From Sapria himalayana (taxonomy: Eukaryota > Streptophyta > Magnoliopsida > Malpighiales > Rafflesiaceae): a stretch of DNA of 64,000 nt. The position numbers were made by a program, and so were the translations under genes. The stretch is taken from contig JAREIK010002665.1 in the NCBI GenBank assembly GCA_029783825.1, forward strand, positions 170,441 through 234,440, in the 5' to 3' direction. Positions within the stretch are counted from its first letter, which is position 1; the number at the start of each line of letters is the position of its first letter. The notes below the pieces were generated by a model that did no database searches, was not told where the DNA came from, and saw only the letters and a list, made by a program, of their open reading frames with translations. This document shows positions 34,980 through 46,800 of this stretch, one piece after another.

Positions 34980-36345
34980 TCATGTTGAGGTCTCGTTGTG
35001 TAAAAATATATTTTAGATTTTTTTTGTCTGAAAATACCTCAAACTACTCACCATACAAATAGTGATGTCACATATTTAAGGCAAAGACTATAGCTACCAA
35101 CTAAATGTCAAGTGTGATATAATTATACACGTGGTTCTTCAACTATCATGAATCATAAGCTATAACTCTCTCAAACTGCATTAGAACACATCCTAGCCCA
35201 TTCTTCGAGACAACACAATACACTATGTAACTTTATCTCCTATTTGAGACTATAATAATAGGGGTTGAAGAAAACATCCTCTTCAATTCCTAGATTACTC
35301 TCTAATATAGATCATTCCACTCATACATAACCTCTTTTTAGGATAATTTAGTCGTAAGAACAACTAAATTGAAAAATTCTTTAATAAACCTCTGTAATAT
35401 CTTATTAGTCTCAAGAAACTATGTATCTTGAAAACTATCTTTGGTCTCTTCCAACTAATGACTATCTTGACTTTCTTAAGGTCTACTAAGATACCATAAG
35501 TTGATACTATGTGTCCTAAAAATTCTACCTCTATCAGCTAATAGTCACACTTGTTGAATTTAGCATACAACTAGTATTCTTGTAAATAAAGAATAGTCTT
35601 TATATGATCTTCATACTCCTCAGACTAAGAGTAGAACAAAATATCATCAAAAAAGATTATAACTAATGGATCTAAATATGGCTACAATACCTTATGAATG
35701 AGATCCATGAATATTGATGGTGTATTCATCAATCCGTAAGGCATCACTATAAACTCAAAATGCTCTTATCATGTCCTAAATGTTGTCTTAGAGATCCTAG
35801 CCTCCCTAACTCTCAATTGATGATATCCAATATGAAGCTTTATCTTGGAATAGACCAATTCTCCTTTAAACTAATCAAATAAATCATCAATTTTTGTTAA
35901 TGGATACAAATTATTGAACATAAACCTATTCAACTATAGCTAGTCAATGCATAGTTGAAGGGTTTTATCCTTCTTCTTTGCAAATAGAATTGGTGTGCCC
36001 TAAGGTGAAATGCTCAATCTAATTAAATCCTTATCCAACAAATCTTCTATATGGACTTTTAGTTCCTATAACTCAACCAAAATTATCCTATGTGGAGTCA
36101 TAGAAATTAGTGTTGTATTAGTGTGTAACTCAATACTAAAGTCTATATTCCTGTTTAAATTTAATCTTAGTAGCTCATCTAGAAAAATATATACGTATAT
36201 GCAAACTATCCAAGGTAGACTCAGATCATGTGTCACCTCATCCTCCAGGGTGAGGAACACTAGCCAACCCATCAATTCTTCATATAATTGAGAATCATAC
36301 ACTATCTGAGATAAAGTATCATGTTTATCCTTTTGTAACATAACT
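34980..36345 (-). pseudogene. Ty3-gypsy reverse transcriptase and RNase H start, remnant
   Basis: Reading the minus strand from 36341 downward, the order is that of gypsy pol: an RNNIDFSIEL-like segment and ISMTPHRIILVEL (family: REIEFSIDL...ISMAPYRMAPAEL), DLIRLSISP with GTPILFAKKKDKTL, LNRFMFNNLYPLTKIDDLFD, YSKIKLHIGYHQLR, FEFIVMPYGLMNTPSIFMDL and VIIFFDDILFYS. The active-site FDDIL corresponds to YIDDIL of plant gypsy RT. Stops occur about every 20-40 codons. Coding fades below about 35050. Confidence 0.85.
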
Positions 36346-37340
36346 CAATCGTCATCCTATGTATAGGTAGTAACCCTCATACAATCATAATTAATGATGA
36401 CTCATTGTGCTATCAACCAATTCATGCTAAGAATGGTATCAAACTTTGATATGTCCATAACCCAAAGGTCCACCATGAGTAAAATCTCTATGATCTCTAA
36501 TTCACAAACCTTGACAAATCTTATCAATCTTCATCTTAGTACCTAAGAAAGAACTCACACACAATTCTTTCCAGTAGTACCTACACCCACATCTCAGAAG
36601 TTTAGTGATTCTTAACCTATCACTCAATGGCCAAAGCTATCCTGATCATTGAATCCATGTCCTGGATTAAAAGTACCACAATCTTGCCCCAAATGGAAAA
36701 TTTCAATTCATCCTCAAATTTTTGAAACTTTGAAATATTAATGGCCCCATAATCATCCAAGAAACATACAAACTCTATGAATCTAGCTACATAGCCAAGC
36801 ATTGTCATATTCCCTTTCTTGAGCTCAAAAAATTCTTAAGCCATAGCATGTCAAGTTGAAGTCAAAACAATATTTCTTTATTAAGAGTTCTTAGAATCCT
36901 TCCTCTCATTTCCTTTATATCCCTCAAATTCTTGATACAATTCCACCAAACCCGAGGCTCACCCTATAGCTAGAATTCTACTAGCATGCCCTATATGGTA
37001 TTAGAACTAATCTCCATAGCTTCTAAGATTTTCTCAACTCATCGGAACTAATGGTCCGACACCATAAATATTATGGTCCCCTCCTCTCATAAATATTGAA
37101 TAAAGATGTGTCTTAAATCTTTGGAGATTACTCAGCCCTTCCTGACCTATAGCTGGACTAGTCTATGCAAAGGTGATAATTGCCACACTCATAGCCTCTA
37201 TGAAGGCTTGCTGTCAAACAATGGCAGTGTTGGCAATCACCTCGTAGGCATTCTCTATATCTTTGTCCTCTAATTTCCATCTACATAAGTCAAATAGTTG
37301 TTTGAGAATCATATTCATGTCCTACTATTAGTGCATATGC
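36346..37340 (-). pseudogene. Ty3-gypsy gag and protease remnant
   Basis: The open stretch 36620-36808 reads MTMLGYVARFIEFVCFL, then KFQKFEDELKFSIW, which is the retrotrans_gag motif MTVAEYEAKF-ELS...KARKFEDGL. Upstream to about 37330, degenerate gag segments (LVELYQEFEGYKGNERKDS) follow. The knuckle and protease region (36350-36600) is too decayed to place residues. It continues directly into the RT remnant, so this is one element. Confidence 0.75.
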
Positions 37341-37614
37341 CAATGAATAATAATTATTTTATTTCGAATTATTCTTTTATTTTTTGAACTCCTAGAGGTA
37401 TGCTTTTAAATCTAGTGCTCACACTTTCTTTACATAATTTCACCATGCATATAAATCACATGGTGTAAAACATGCATCATGCAAACACATCAAGGCATAC
37501 ATAAGAAAACACTCAATGCATGTTGTGATCTATCATATGTAATCTTCTACCTAGATCTTGACACCAAGTTGTGACCTATATATTTATTCCTTGAGCACTA
37601 ATTGATCCTAACCT

Positions 37615-37632
37615 AAGCTCTGATATCAAGAT
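37615..37632 (-). other. Gypsy PBS-like site
   Basis: On the minus strand TTGATATCAGAGCTTAGG resembles the initiator-Met primer site TTGGTATCAGAGC, with one change, and lies upstream of the gag remnant. The element's 5' LTR would therefore lie at higher coordinates. Confidence 0.5.
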
Positions 37633-37640
37633 AAACCAAG

Positions 37641-38909
37641 ATGTGATGCTCATAAATCTTAACATGTCCTAGACCCAGACCCATCTAGCCTTAGGTATTC
37701 CTACACCTAAGCTCTCACTCCATGATATGAAACTTATACCAACTCCAAATTATATGTAATAATATACATATCCTCGAATACAAAGCTGTGATACCCCAAT
37801 TCCAGAAAGTCTCATTCTTAAATCACACATTGAAAATATCCATATAATATAGTATTTTTTACAAAAAAAAATATACATACTTTAAGACTGCTCAGTAAAT
37901 TTTATATATATATATATATATAAAACTGAATTTAGGCCACTATAAACTTTCTTCACATGTTTAATTGTGTGTGTGTGGGTCGATTCCTTGCACTGGAAAT
38001 GTACCTAAAAGAGGGTCTCACAACAGAATAAGTAAAGTTCAACAAATATAAATTCATACAGGATTTCTCTCCACCCTATTGCATGTAAAAGAAATCATGT
38101 GTATATATCAACATACATTCAAGTATAATATCTACATAAAATTTTATATGCCAATATCATGAGTTTCACCGACTCCCTCACACATGCCTAAGCTATGAGT
38201 GACATATATTACTTATATTGGACATTTTATTAGACATTCTCTAAGTATTGAACATTCTACAAATAGTTGTTATTCTTTAAGTATACTGTGTAACTGAGTT
38301 TGGACATTGTCTAATTTTGAGCCTGCATGATTAATACCAAACACAATATTAATTGACAACCATACATCCATTTATTTTTGATGTCCTTATACAAATGAAA
38401 TGTAAATATATTATTTTATGATTAAACCATATCACACGTATAATTATAGCTACATGAACATAATCACAATGTAACATATGATTCATATATATTAAATTTT
38501 AACATTAACACACAAAAACAACACAACTTTTTTACAAATTTGGCTTTACACATCCTCACAAAATTTTTGGACTCGATCTAAAAATCTCAATTTTTATTTT
38601 AGCCAAACATAGTAAAAAAACTAATCTCTAATCGCCATAATTTTCAGCCTTAAACAATATGTTATTTGGTCACTAAATAGTCTCGAACTAGACTACCTCC
38701 ACATCCCACAACAATTTATGACCATTGGATCAAAAGAAATTCAAGTATGAGAAAACTCTTACCTCTCAAAACGTGAAGCACCAAAATTCCTTAATTTTGG
38801 TATGTACAACAAGATCTCATCAATTGGATCAATTTAATTTTTGGATTGTTCTGCTCCAACCGCAAAACACCTAACTAAATTAGAAAATAACGCACCCAGC
38901 GCTTTAATT
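37641..38909 (-). other. Possible 5' LTR of the gypsy remnant
   Basis: Starts TGTGATGCTC shortly after the PBS-like site and contains no reading frame. A donor-like GAGAGGTAAGAG is on the minus strand near 38765. The matching 3' LTR was not found in the window, so this is inferred from position alone. The sequence ends against the U2-like RNA. Confidence 0.3.
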
Positions 38910-39105
38910 TTTTTTCCTCGTTGTTTATGCCCTTGTTAGTGCAACTCGAGGGAGACACTCAAGGCTTCAGTAGCAAGCTACCTGCTAAGCCCTCCCTTAA
39001 AAAAATAAATTTAATATCAAGTGAGTTGATAACTCACGTATCAGATATTAAGCTGATAAGAACATATACTACACTTGATCTTAGCAAAAAGGCCAATAAA
39101 GATAT
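38910..39105 (-). ncRNA. U2 snRNA-like sequence, divergent variant or pseudogene
   Basis: The minus strand from 39105 reads ATATCTTTATTGGCCTTTTT, then GCTAAGATCAAGTGTAGTAT, then CTTATCAG...TTAATATCTGAT, unmistakably the 5' half of spliceosomal U2. Visible landmarks are the branch-site-pairing GTAGTA (39067-39072), a perfect 7-bp stem IIa (39021-39037, GTGAGTT/AACTCAC), an Sm-like ATTTATTTTTTTAAG (38996-39010), a stem III tip GTAGCTTGCTAC (38970-38981) with outer GGGAG/CTCCC pairs, and GTTGCACTA of loop IV (38937-38945). Compared with the plant U2 I remember, the 5' end (CTTTCTCGG) and one base of stem I are changed. A TATATTTT lies about 25-32 bp upstream, but I find no upstream sequence element (GTCCCACATCG). 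An oligo-A run follows the 3' end, so retroposition is possible. Expression is unknown. Confidence 0.75.
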
Positions 39106-39435
39106 AATTTCATTCATTCACTTTTATTTCAAAATATACAAAATATTAACTGTCTCAGAATACAACAAAATTCACGACACTAATTATATTTCATGAGATA
39201 AATTTTATGGTGAAGTCTATTTTATTATCTGGAATCTAGAAAATTTTAAATTTTCTCATGACAATTATCATTTTGTCCTTCTTCCAAAAAAATTTTATTA
39301 TTATTATTTTTTGGTTTTTATATTGTGTATGTATGTGTTTATACTAAAAAACCATATGTGTGTGTGTGTGTGTCCTATATATATAGGATATATATGTTTA
39401 TATATATCCTATATAAATATATATAGATATATATA
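39106..39435. other. AT-rich spacer with TG and TA microsatellites
   Basis: A (TG)n run lies at about 39355-39373 and a (TA)n run at about 39428-39451. No gene is seen. This would be the promoter side of the U2-like RNA. Confidence 0.6.
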
Positions 39436-41300
39436 TATATATATATATATAGTTCAAATATAGTTATATATAATTATATAGATATTTATTTAGCTATACA
39501 AATATTTATTTATAGTTATACACATAGTTTAAAATAATGTTGTATGTTGTTATACATGTAATTATAAATATAGTTACATGTGGTTATACATTTAGTTACA
39601 TATATAATTAAACGTATATTTATACATGTATGTTTATATATTATTCATTTAATTTTATATATTTATACATATAGTAATGTATAGGTATATATATAGTAAA
39701 ATACTTTTTTATATACTATTATATACAAATATATATTAAATATAAGCTGTAATTTTAATATTTAATATAATTTTGCATAAAACTTTTTAAAGTTATACAC
39801 ATAATAAGATACAATTATTTATAGTTATATATTTTTTACATATAATATATATAGTTATACATAATTATATATAATTAAACATATAGATATATATAGATAT
39901 ATTCATACAAGTAGTTATAAGTAGTTATACATATATAAAAATAACGTTATAAAAAAATATTTTGCTTTAATTTTATTAATACATAAATGTATATATAGTT
40001 ACAAATATAGTTATATATAATTATATAGATATTTATTTGGTTGTACAAATATTTATATATAGTTATACACATATAGTTTAAAATAATGTTGTATGTTGTT
40101 ATACATGTAATTATAAATATAGTTACATGTGGTTATACATTTAGTTACACATATAGTTAAACGTATATTCATACATGTAGGTTTATATATTTGTTCATTT
40201 AATTTTATATATTTATACATAAAGTAATGTATAGGTATAGATATAGTAAAATACTTTTTATACACTACTATATACAAATATATATTAAATATAAGCTGTA
40301 AATTTAATATTTAAATATAATTATGCATAAACCTTTTAATGTTATACACAATAAGATACAATTATTTATAGTTATATATTATTTTACATATAATATATAT
40401 AGTTATAAATAGTTATATATAATTAAACATATAGTTATATATAGATATATTCATACAAGTAGTTATAAGTGGTTATACATAAATATAAACAATGTTATAA
40501 AAAAATATTTTGCTTTAATTATATTAATACATAAATGTATATATAGTTACAAATATAATTATATATAATTATATAGACATTTATTTAGTTGTACAAATAT
40601 TTATATATAGTTATACATATATAGTTTGACATAATGTTGTATGTTGTTATACATGTAATTATAAATATTGTTACATGTAATTATAAATATAGTTACATAT
40701 ATAGTTAAACATATATTTATACATTTGGATTTATGTATTTGTTAATTTAATTTTATATATTTATATATATAGTAATGTATAGGTATAGATATAGTAAAAT
40801 ACTTTTTTATATACTACTATATACAAATATATATTAAATATAAGCTGTAAATTTAATATTTAAATATAATTATGAATAAAACATTTAAAGTTATACACAT
40901 AGCAAGATACAATTTTTTATAGTTATATATTATTTTACATATAATATAAATAGTTATAAATTGTTATATATAATTAAACAAATAGTTATATATAGATATA
41001 TTTATACAAGTAGTGATAAGTAGTTATACATAAATATATACAACTTTATAAACAAATATTTTAATTTAATTATATGAATACATATATGTATATATAATTA
41101 CAAATATAATTATATTTAATTATATAGTATTATTTATTTTTAGAAATTTTTATATATAGTTATACACATATAGTTATAAATATATATGTAGTTAAAGATA
41201 TTTTTATATTTAACATTTATATTGGTATACATTTAGTAAAATATAATTATATATAGTTATATATTAGTATATATATATAGTATATTTTTTTAGAAATATA
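39436..41300. repeat. Tandem array of about 548-bp AT-rich units, three copies plus a partial
   Basis: ATAAATGTATATATAGTTAC recurs at 39983 and 40531, and a variant recurs near 41082, giving periods of about 548 and 551. Within each unit the same phrases come in the same order: GTACAAATATTTAT, AATGTTGTATGTTGTTATAC, AGTAATGTATAGGTATA, ATATAAGCTGTAA, AAGATACAAT, CATACAAGTAGTTATAAG. Each unit is built from a smaller ATAGTTATA-like motif, so this is a higher-order repeat. The last copy decays after about 41130. Confidence 0.85.
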
Positions 41301-42150
41301 GTTATATAGAATTATACATATAGTTATACATTATTAAAGTTACAAATTAGTTATATAAAGTTATAAATATAGTTATAAAAGTAGTTTACTTTATTATAAA
41401 TATAATTATAAATACTTTTATATAAAATGGCATATGATTATATAATTAAACACGTATATCTATATAATATTTGTGACTAAAATATTTTTTATAAATGTTA
41501 CTTAAATTTTATTATATTTATATGTAATACTTTTATAAATAACATATAGTATACACATCACATTTATATAAATATTATAAATATTATATATTTATATAAA
41601 AAATAATATGTAATATAAATATTTACAAAATTGTATAATCAATTAATATTACATCATTGTTATATAAGAAAATATATAAATGGATAGTTTAATATAAATT
41701 TTGTATAGATATTTATAAGCATTAATACATATGTATAAATATTTATATATAACATTATATGTTTATATAAACATATCAATGTGCATTTATAATGTAATAC
41801 GTTTATATATATTAAAGTATATACATATATACATAATATCATTCGATTATATAAATGTATGAAAGTTTATATATACTGTAATAGACATTTAAGATTAACA
41901 TTAAATAAAAGTTTAATTTAACATAAATCATTATATATATTAAAGTATAGACATTTATACATAATGTCGTACGATTATATAAATATAAACCATTAACATT
42001 AAGATTATTCGGATACAAACATCATGTAATTGAAATCAAAATCACAAATCCTAAAAATATAAATAGTAGATGATCAAATTTTAAAAAAAGAAAAATCATA
42101 GTTTAATTAATTGTGTCGAGTCAAAATCATGTTAGGTTAAATGAAATTGA
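41301..42150. repeat. Degenerate TATA-rich simple sequence
   Basis: Continues the ATAGTTATA-like composition without a clear period and then grades into ordinary AT-rich sequence. No coding potential. Confidence 0.55.
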
Positions 42151-42159
42151 AGCAAAAAT

Positions 42160-43239
42160 TAAGAAATTAAGAGGAGAAAAAAAAAACTAATACCCGAATA
42201 TACTGAAAAAACGAAATTCCGATTATCTATATATAATTCAGAGAGACGGAGATGTGTATAAGCAATTTGAAGGAGAAGAATAAAGAAAAACTTACCTGGA
42301 TTCAGAAGAAATATCAAAATTTTTCGATTTCGTAATTATAGTCGGCTTTGATTCAGAAAAATGATGGAGTTTCGATGATTTTAAGTTATAATGACTTAGC
42401 AAATGATTTTCAAATCAAAAAATTAAAACAATGAATTACCAACCAAAATTATGATCGGCAAATGGTCAATAATAATATAAGTATTTAGAAGTCTAATTTA
42501 CCGACCAATTTTAATGATAATACGTTTTTGGTTGTTAAATGGTTGGTAATTAGTCGGCAATCTATTCGCTATTTACATCCTAATTTACTGACCAATTTCT
42601 GACTAAAAACATTTCGGTACTCAGTCGTGAAATGGTCAATAGTTACCGACCTTAATATTCAGTCGGTAGTTTGGTCAGTAATTATAACCTTATAAATATA
42701 TTGGATAACCACTGTACTGATTATTTTTAATGATTATATATTTTTGGTCATCAAATGGTCAGTAATTTTTCAGGAATATTTTTCACTAATTCTATTTTTA
42801 TTTATAGACCATAATACCGACCAAATATATTTGGTCGGTAATATAGCATCATTAGTTGGTCAGGAATTTGATCGGATGTATTTTTCTCCAAAGCACCTCT
42901 TCGGATCTCTAAATTGGTCGTGAATTGCTCAGTAATTACCAACCTATATATTTGGTTGGTAAATGGTCAATATGTACGAAGCTATAAATAATTTTAAAAA
43001 ACACTGTACCTGCCAATTATAATGATAGGTTGTTAAATAGTCGGTAAAATATTCGATAACCACTCTAGAGTGATTTTCGACAAAAAAACATTTGGTCGGT
43101 AATTATGGTCGGTCTTTGGTTGGAAATTTTTTTTTCAATACCCTTTCCTTGTCGCTAATTGGTCGTGTTTTGGACGGTAATTACCGATCAAATTTTTTGG
43201 TCGGTATTTTGGTCAGTATTATCATAATTTTTAGTAGTG
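42160..43239 (-). mobile_element. CACTA (En/Spm) element, 5' terminal region
   Basis: The minus strand begins CACTACTAAAAATTATGATA at 43239, a canonical plant CACTA terminus. Across 42440-43230 the motif TTGGTCGGTAA and its complement TTACCGACCAA recur many times in both orientations, the expected transposase-binding subterminal repeats. Toward the interior there is an exon-like segment ending in CCAG/GTAAGT on the minus strand (about 42290-42296), probably the first exon of the element's transcript. No transposase domain is recognised further in, where the TATA-rich array lies. The other terminus is not found. The element end abuts arm 2 of the inverted duplication. Confidence 0.75.
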
Positions 43240-43850
43240 TATCAACTTACTATGTTAAGTCATAAAATAGAAAAAGTTGAACATAGTTAGATTTTACTTC
43301 AAAATTTATATGAATTGTATGATTAACTCATCTTCAATCTAAAAAAATTTGTCCTTACGGACTGGAAAAATATGACTTAAATTATCCATGCTAGGCCTTA
43401 CATGACATGATCCATAATTATGTTTAGACATGTGCAATGCCAGCCCAATACATGGCTCATGCCATGCTGGGTTGGAGCAAGTAGTACCTTGTATTAGGTT
43501 CGGCATGACTCCTTGATCAGGTGTGGGTGGGACACACATCATGGATCACACCCTATCAAGTAATCACCCAATTGGATTGAGTGTTTTTTGTTTAAAAAAA
43601 AAAAACTAGCCACATAAGTCTTGTTCGAATTATGTGGCCACATGATATTGTTGGAAACCTTCTAGGTCCAACCAAAGTTGGTTGCCAAGTTTTCAAGCAA
43701 CGAGCCTCGATAATGATAATGGTAGGCATAACATGTCACTTTTCCTACCTTTTAAAAAATAATTTTTTTAAAACAAATGTAGTCATTGATTTAAAAAATA
43801 ATTTTTTAAATCAAATGGATATCGGATTTACGGTCATATAAATTATAAAA

Positions 43851-43950
43851 AAATTTAAAAAAATTTAAAAAAATTTAAAAAAATTTAAAAAAATTTAAAA
43901 AAATTTTAAAAACTTTTAAAAATATTAAAAATATTAAAAAATATTAAAAA
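43851..43950. repeat. 10-bp tandem repeat (AAATTTAAAA)n
   Basis: Five perfect copies (43851-43900) followed by degenerating ones. Arm 1 has only an irregular A/T stretch at the same place (about 3900-3985), so the array expanded after duplication or decayed there. Confidence 0.85.
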
Positions 43951-44439
43951 ATATATAATTTTTTTTAATCTAAAAAATGTCTACGGATAAAGAATAATTT
44001 TTTTTTGAATTTTATTCTCTATTTCTTTGAATATTTTATGTCCTACAACTCTCTCTCCTCTCTCTTCTTATATATTTTGTTTTTGTAATGTTTTTACTAT
44101 TTTTATATTTTATTTATGCATATTTGCTATAAGTTATAATTAGAAATTTTAGTAGAGATTTTAGATTTTGTAAAGGAAAGTTGACTATAAAAAAATGGTT
44201 GCGGTTACAATATACTTTTTTTATTTGTTTGTAAATTTATTATTAGTTTTATTTATAAATTATAAAAAAAAATTCAAACATGATAAATAGTGAATATGGT
44301 GATAATAAATTTGACTTAGATATAGATAATAATGACAACCCAACCAGGAGGTCTAAGATCGAAATTATGTTTTCACTAATGATTTTGACTCAAACATTTC
44401 TGTCACATAAAAATAAAACTAGGTGAACTTCAATTGTAT

Positions 44440-46800
44440 TTACTCACTTTAAATAATTAAAAATAAAAATTATAGAAGTATTAAAGAAGAATTGACACAA
44501 TATATATATATAACACTTGATATTCTAAGATGTATGTTAATCAATATATCATAAAATATAATGCATTACATCCCAGGTAAAACCAACTTAGTGGTTGGGA
44601 CTAGGATCTTTCTGGTTTGATCTAGTTCATCTTCGTTGATCCATTCTATATATCATAATGATTTTAGGAAGAAAGCTATAACTAAATTAATATTATCATG
44701 AATCTTCCAATTAAATTTTCGAAGAATCTTAGGGTAGTCAGTATTATGCAAACCTATTTTTAATCTACTTATCATATGATTAATATGTCAACAAGTAGAA
44801 ATGTCATAATAAAATATTATAAATTAGAAATATAATATATAATTAATAAATTTAGAAAATATAGTTGAGTAGTATCTATGATGTATGATATCTAGACTAG
44901 TCATGATAATGCAACATATGCATGCTTCACGACCAATTATATTAACTCAAAATAAAAATCTAACAAATAAATTTTAGGATTTCATAAGATCATCCATTCT
45001 CATGATAGTATTGCTATATATGAGTGTAGATGAGTATCTTTATAAAATATGATATTCAGAATAAAATATTTTGTATTATCTCTGATATTACTTCAAATAA
45101 TAAAGAAGCAATTATTATATTTGTTAGAATTATTAGAGACTAGCCAATAAGTAATATTTTTAAAAGGTGTAGGTGACACATAATTTACATGATAGTACAA
45201 GCAACAATGAAAGTTACTTCTCTCACATTAGAAAAAAAAAAGAAATTCACTAAAATATCTTAGGATACTAATAGAGGTGTCAAACGGGATGTGTGAGGCC
45301 GGCCCGACCCATTTTTAGCCGGCCTGGCATGGTTCTGTGGAGGTTAGCCCGGGAAGGACCCACGGCACGAATCTGCCTGGTTCGACTCGATCGGGCCAAC
45401 CCCTAATATAAAAAAAATTAGGGGTTCTATTGTGCGCCGTCGCGCCACCGCACGCCGAACCCCTAATTTCAAAAAAAAATTAGGATTTCGGCGTGCCTGA
45501 AACCCTAATTTAAAAAAAATTAGGGTTTTGGCGCCCCCGTAACCATAATTTTTTTAAAAAAATTAGTTTCTCAGCTCGTGCCGAGGTACCGTGCCAATGG
45601 GCCACGGTATCGTGCTAGGCCAGGCACGGTATGAGGCTCAAATGGCCTCGGCATGGCATGACATGATTGGTGACGTGTTCGGGCACGACACAAGCCCGCG
45701 CATGAAAAATTTTTGTGCCGGGCCGACCCAGGCAGGGCCGAATCGTGTCGTGTCTCTTGTCGGACCGCGCCGGCCCAGCCCGGTTGACATCTCTAGATAC
45801 CTAATATACAATTAAAGTTTAGTAGTCTCTATTTGTTAGAAGACTTAAAAAAAAATTAAAATGATGTGAGATATCATTAAATTTATATTTACCTGAATGA
45901 GATGACTACCAATACATAATATCTGACTAAGTCAATAGTAAAAGTTACATATTTATTATTGATGATTATAACTAAAATGTAATAATTTATTTTATGAAAT
46001 TCTTCAATATTTTTATGACACGATGAATATATTTTCATCAATGTTTTCTTTTACTGCTTGTCTTTCCCTTAGGTGTATGTGTAATATTAGTAACATGCCC
46101 AGCAAGTACTGAAGTACCCTGCATTTAGTTTCATGGTTGTTGAAATGGAAACTAAATATTTAAAATATTAGTCTTCCATTTCATTGTTTTATTGCTTGGT
46201 TGGGTAAATAGATACTAGGGTAAGGTGGAAGAGGTAGAAAATATTTTGACATACATATCAACATGCATGAACTAGGAATACCAACCTATGAAAATTAACT
46301 AACTTATTTATGTAATATGACAATAGGTATGATAGTTGTAGCATAGCTTCGAGTAGGAATATAAACATTGTATTTAAAATGACTTCTTCATTCAGTTAGG
46401 TAGAGGCAAATGATCGAGTGGTCTATCAAATATGAGCGAGCTATCTTGGTACTTACACATTGAATACTATTTCATCTTATCATATAATAATAAGAATTTA
46501 GATATTTTATTTTTGTGAAATCATACGAATCTATCAATCCTGTGCTATATAAGATGACATATGATCTACTATCCCATCTGGTGTCTAATATAGTATTTAA
46601 GTCTAGTTTTTTATGATAACTAGTATTATTTCAAATAAAAGATTAAGATGATGAATATATATCATATATACACATGCATGAATGATTGTGAAGATTTAAT
46701 GTTGACATTTAGGATAAGACATAAGAGAAGATGACATATGATGATTCATAAGATATGGAGTTCGAAGATATTAAGGTCACTACTAGTGATGCTACATTTA
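44440..46800 (+). pseudogene. hAT transposase remnant, copy 2
   Basis: Aligns in order with the transposase region of the element at 50825-54522: a BED-finger remnant near 44520-44590, the TSDIWTS-like region near 44880, the segment after the RNase-H core near 45960-46130 (with GVCVILVTCP-like reading), and the C-terminal dimerisation domain remnant near 46500-46600. All frames are broken, and the MITE splits it. Confidence 0.65.
45272..45795. mobile_element. Non-autonomous hAT MITE (524 bp) with filled and empty sites in the window
   Basis: Begins TAGAGGTGTCAAACGGG and ends CCCGGTTGACATCTCTA, giving inverted termini with few mismatches. Flanking octamers are GATACTAA (45264-45271) and GATACCTA (45796-45803). 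Arm 1 carries the uninterrupted site at about 2609-2620 (TTAGGATACCTAG when reverse-complemented), which fixes the original target as GATACCTA. The ends are GC-rich (GGCCGG, GGCACG motifs). The middle has alternating AAATTAGGG and CCCTAATTT units that can fold back. Confidence 0.92.

Noticed and set aside
37780..37800. TGTGATACCCC read as the sense start of a gypsy LTR
   Set aside because: The orientation is opposite to the gag-pol remnant beside it, and no second copy exists in the window. It could be chance or another element, so it was not annotated.
32262..43239. Pairing the CACTG end at 32262 with the CACTA end at 43239 as one 11-kb element
   Set aside because: The orientation would fit, but the subterminal repeat motifs differ completely (CATCGCTAAA versus GGTCGGTAA), and no shared 3-bp target duplication is evident (preceding TAT-A versus following TAT is uninformative in AT-rich DNA). 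Treated as two families.
43235..43250. TAGTGTATCAAC read as a hAT terminus (TAGAGGTGTCAA-like)
   Set aside because: On the minus strand the same bases are the CACTA terminus, supported by about 800 bp of subterminal repeats. Arm 1 lacks TAGTG at this point.
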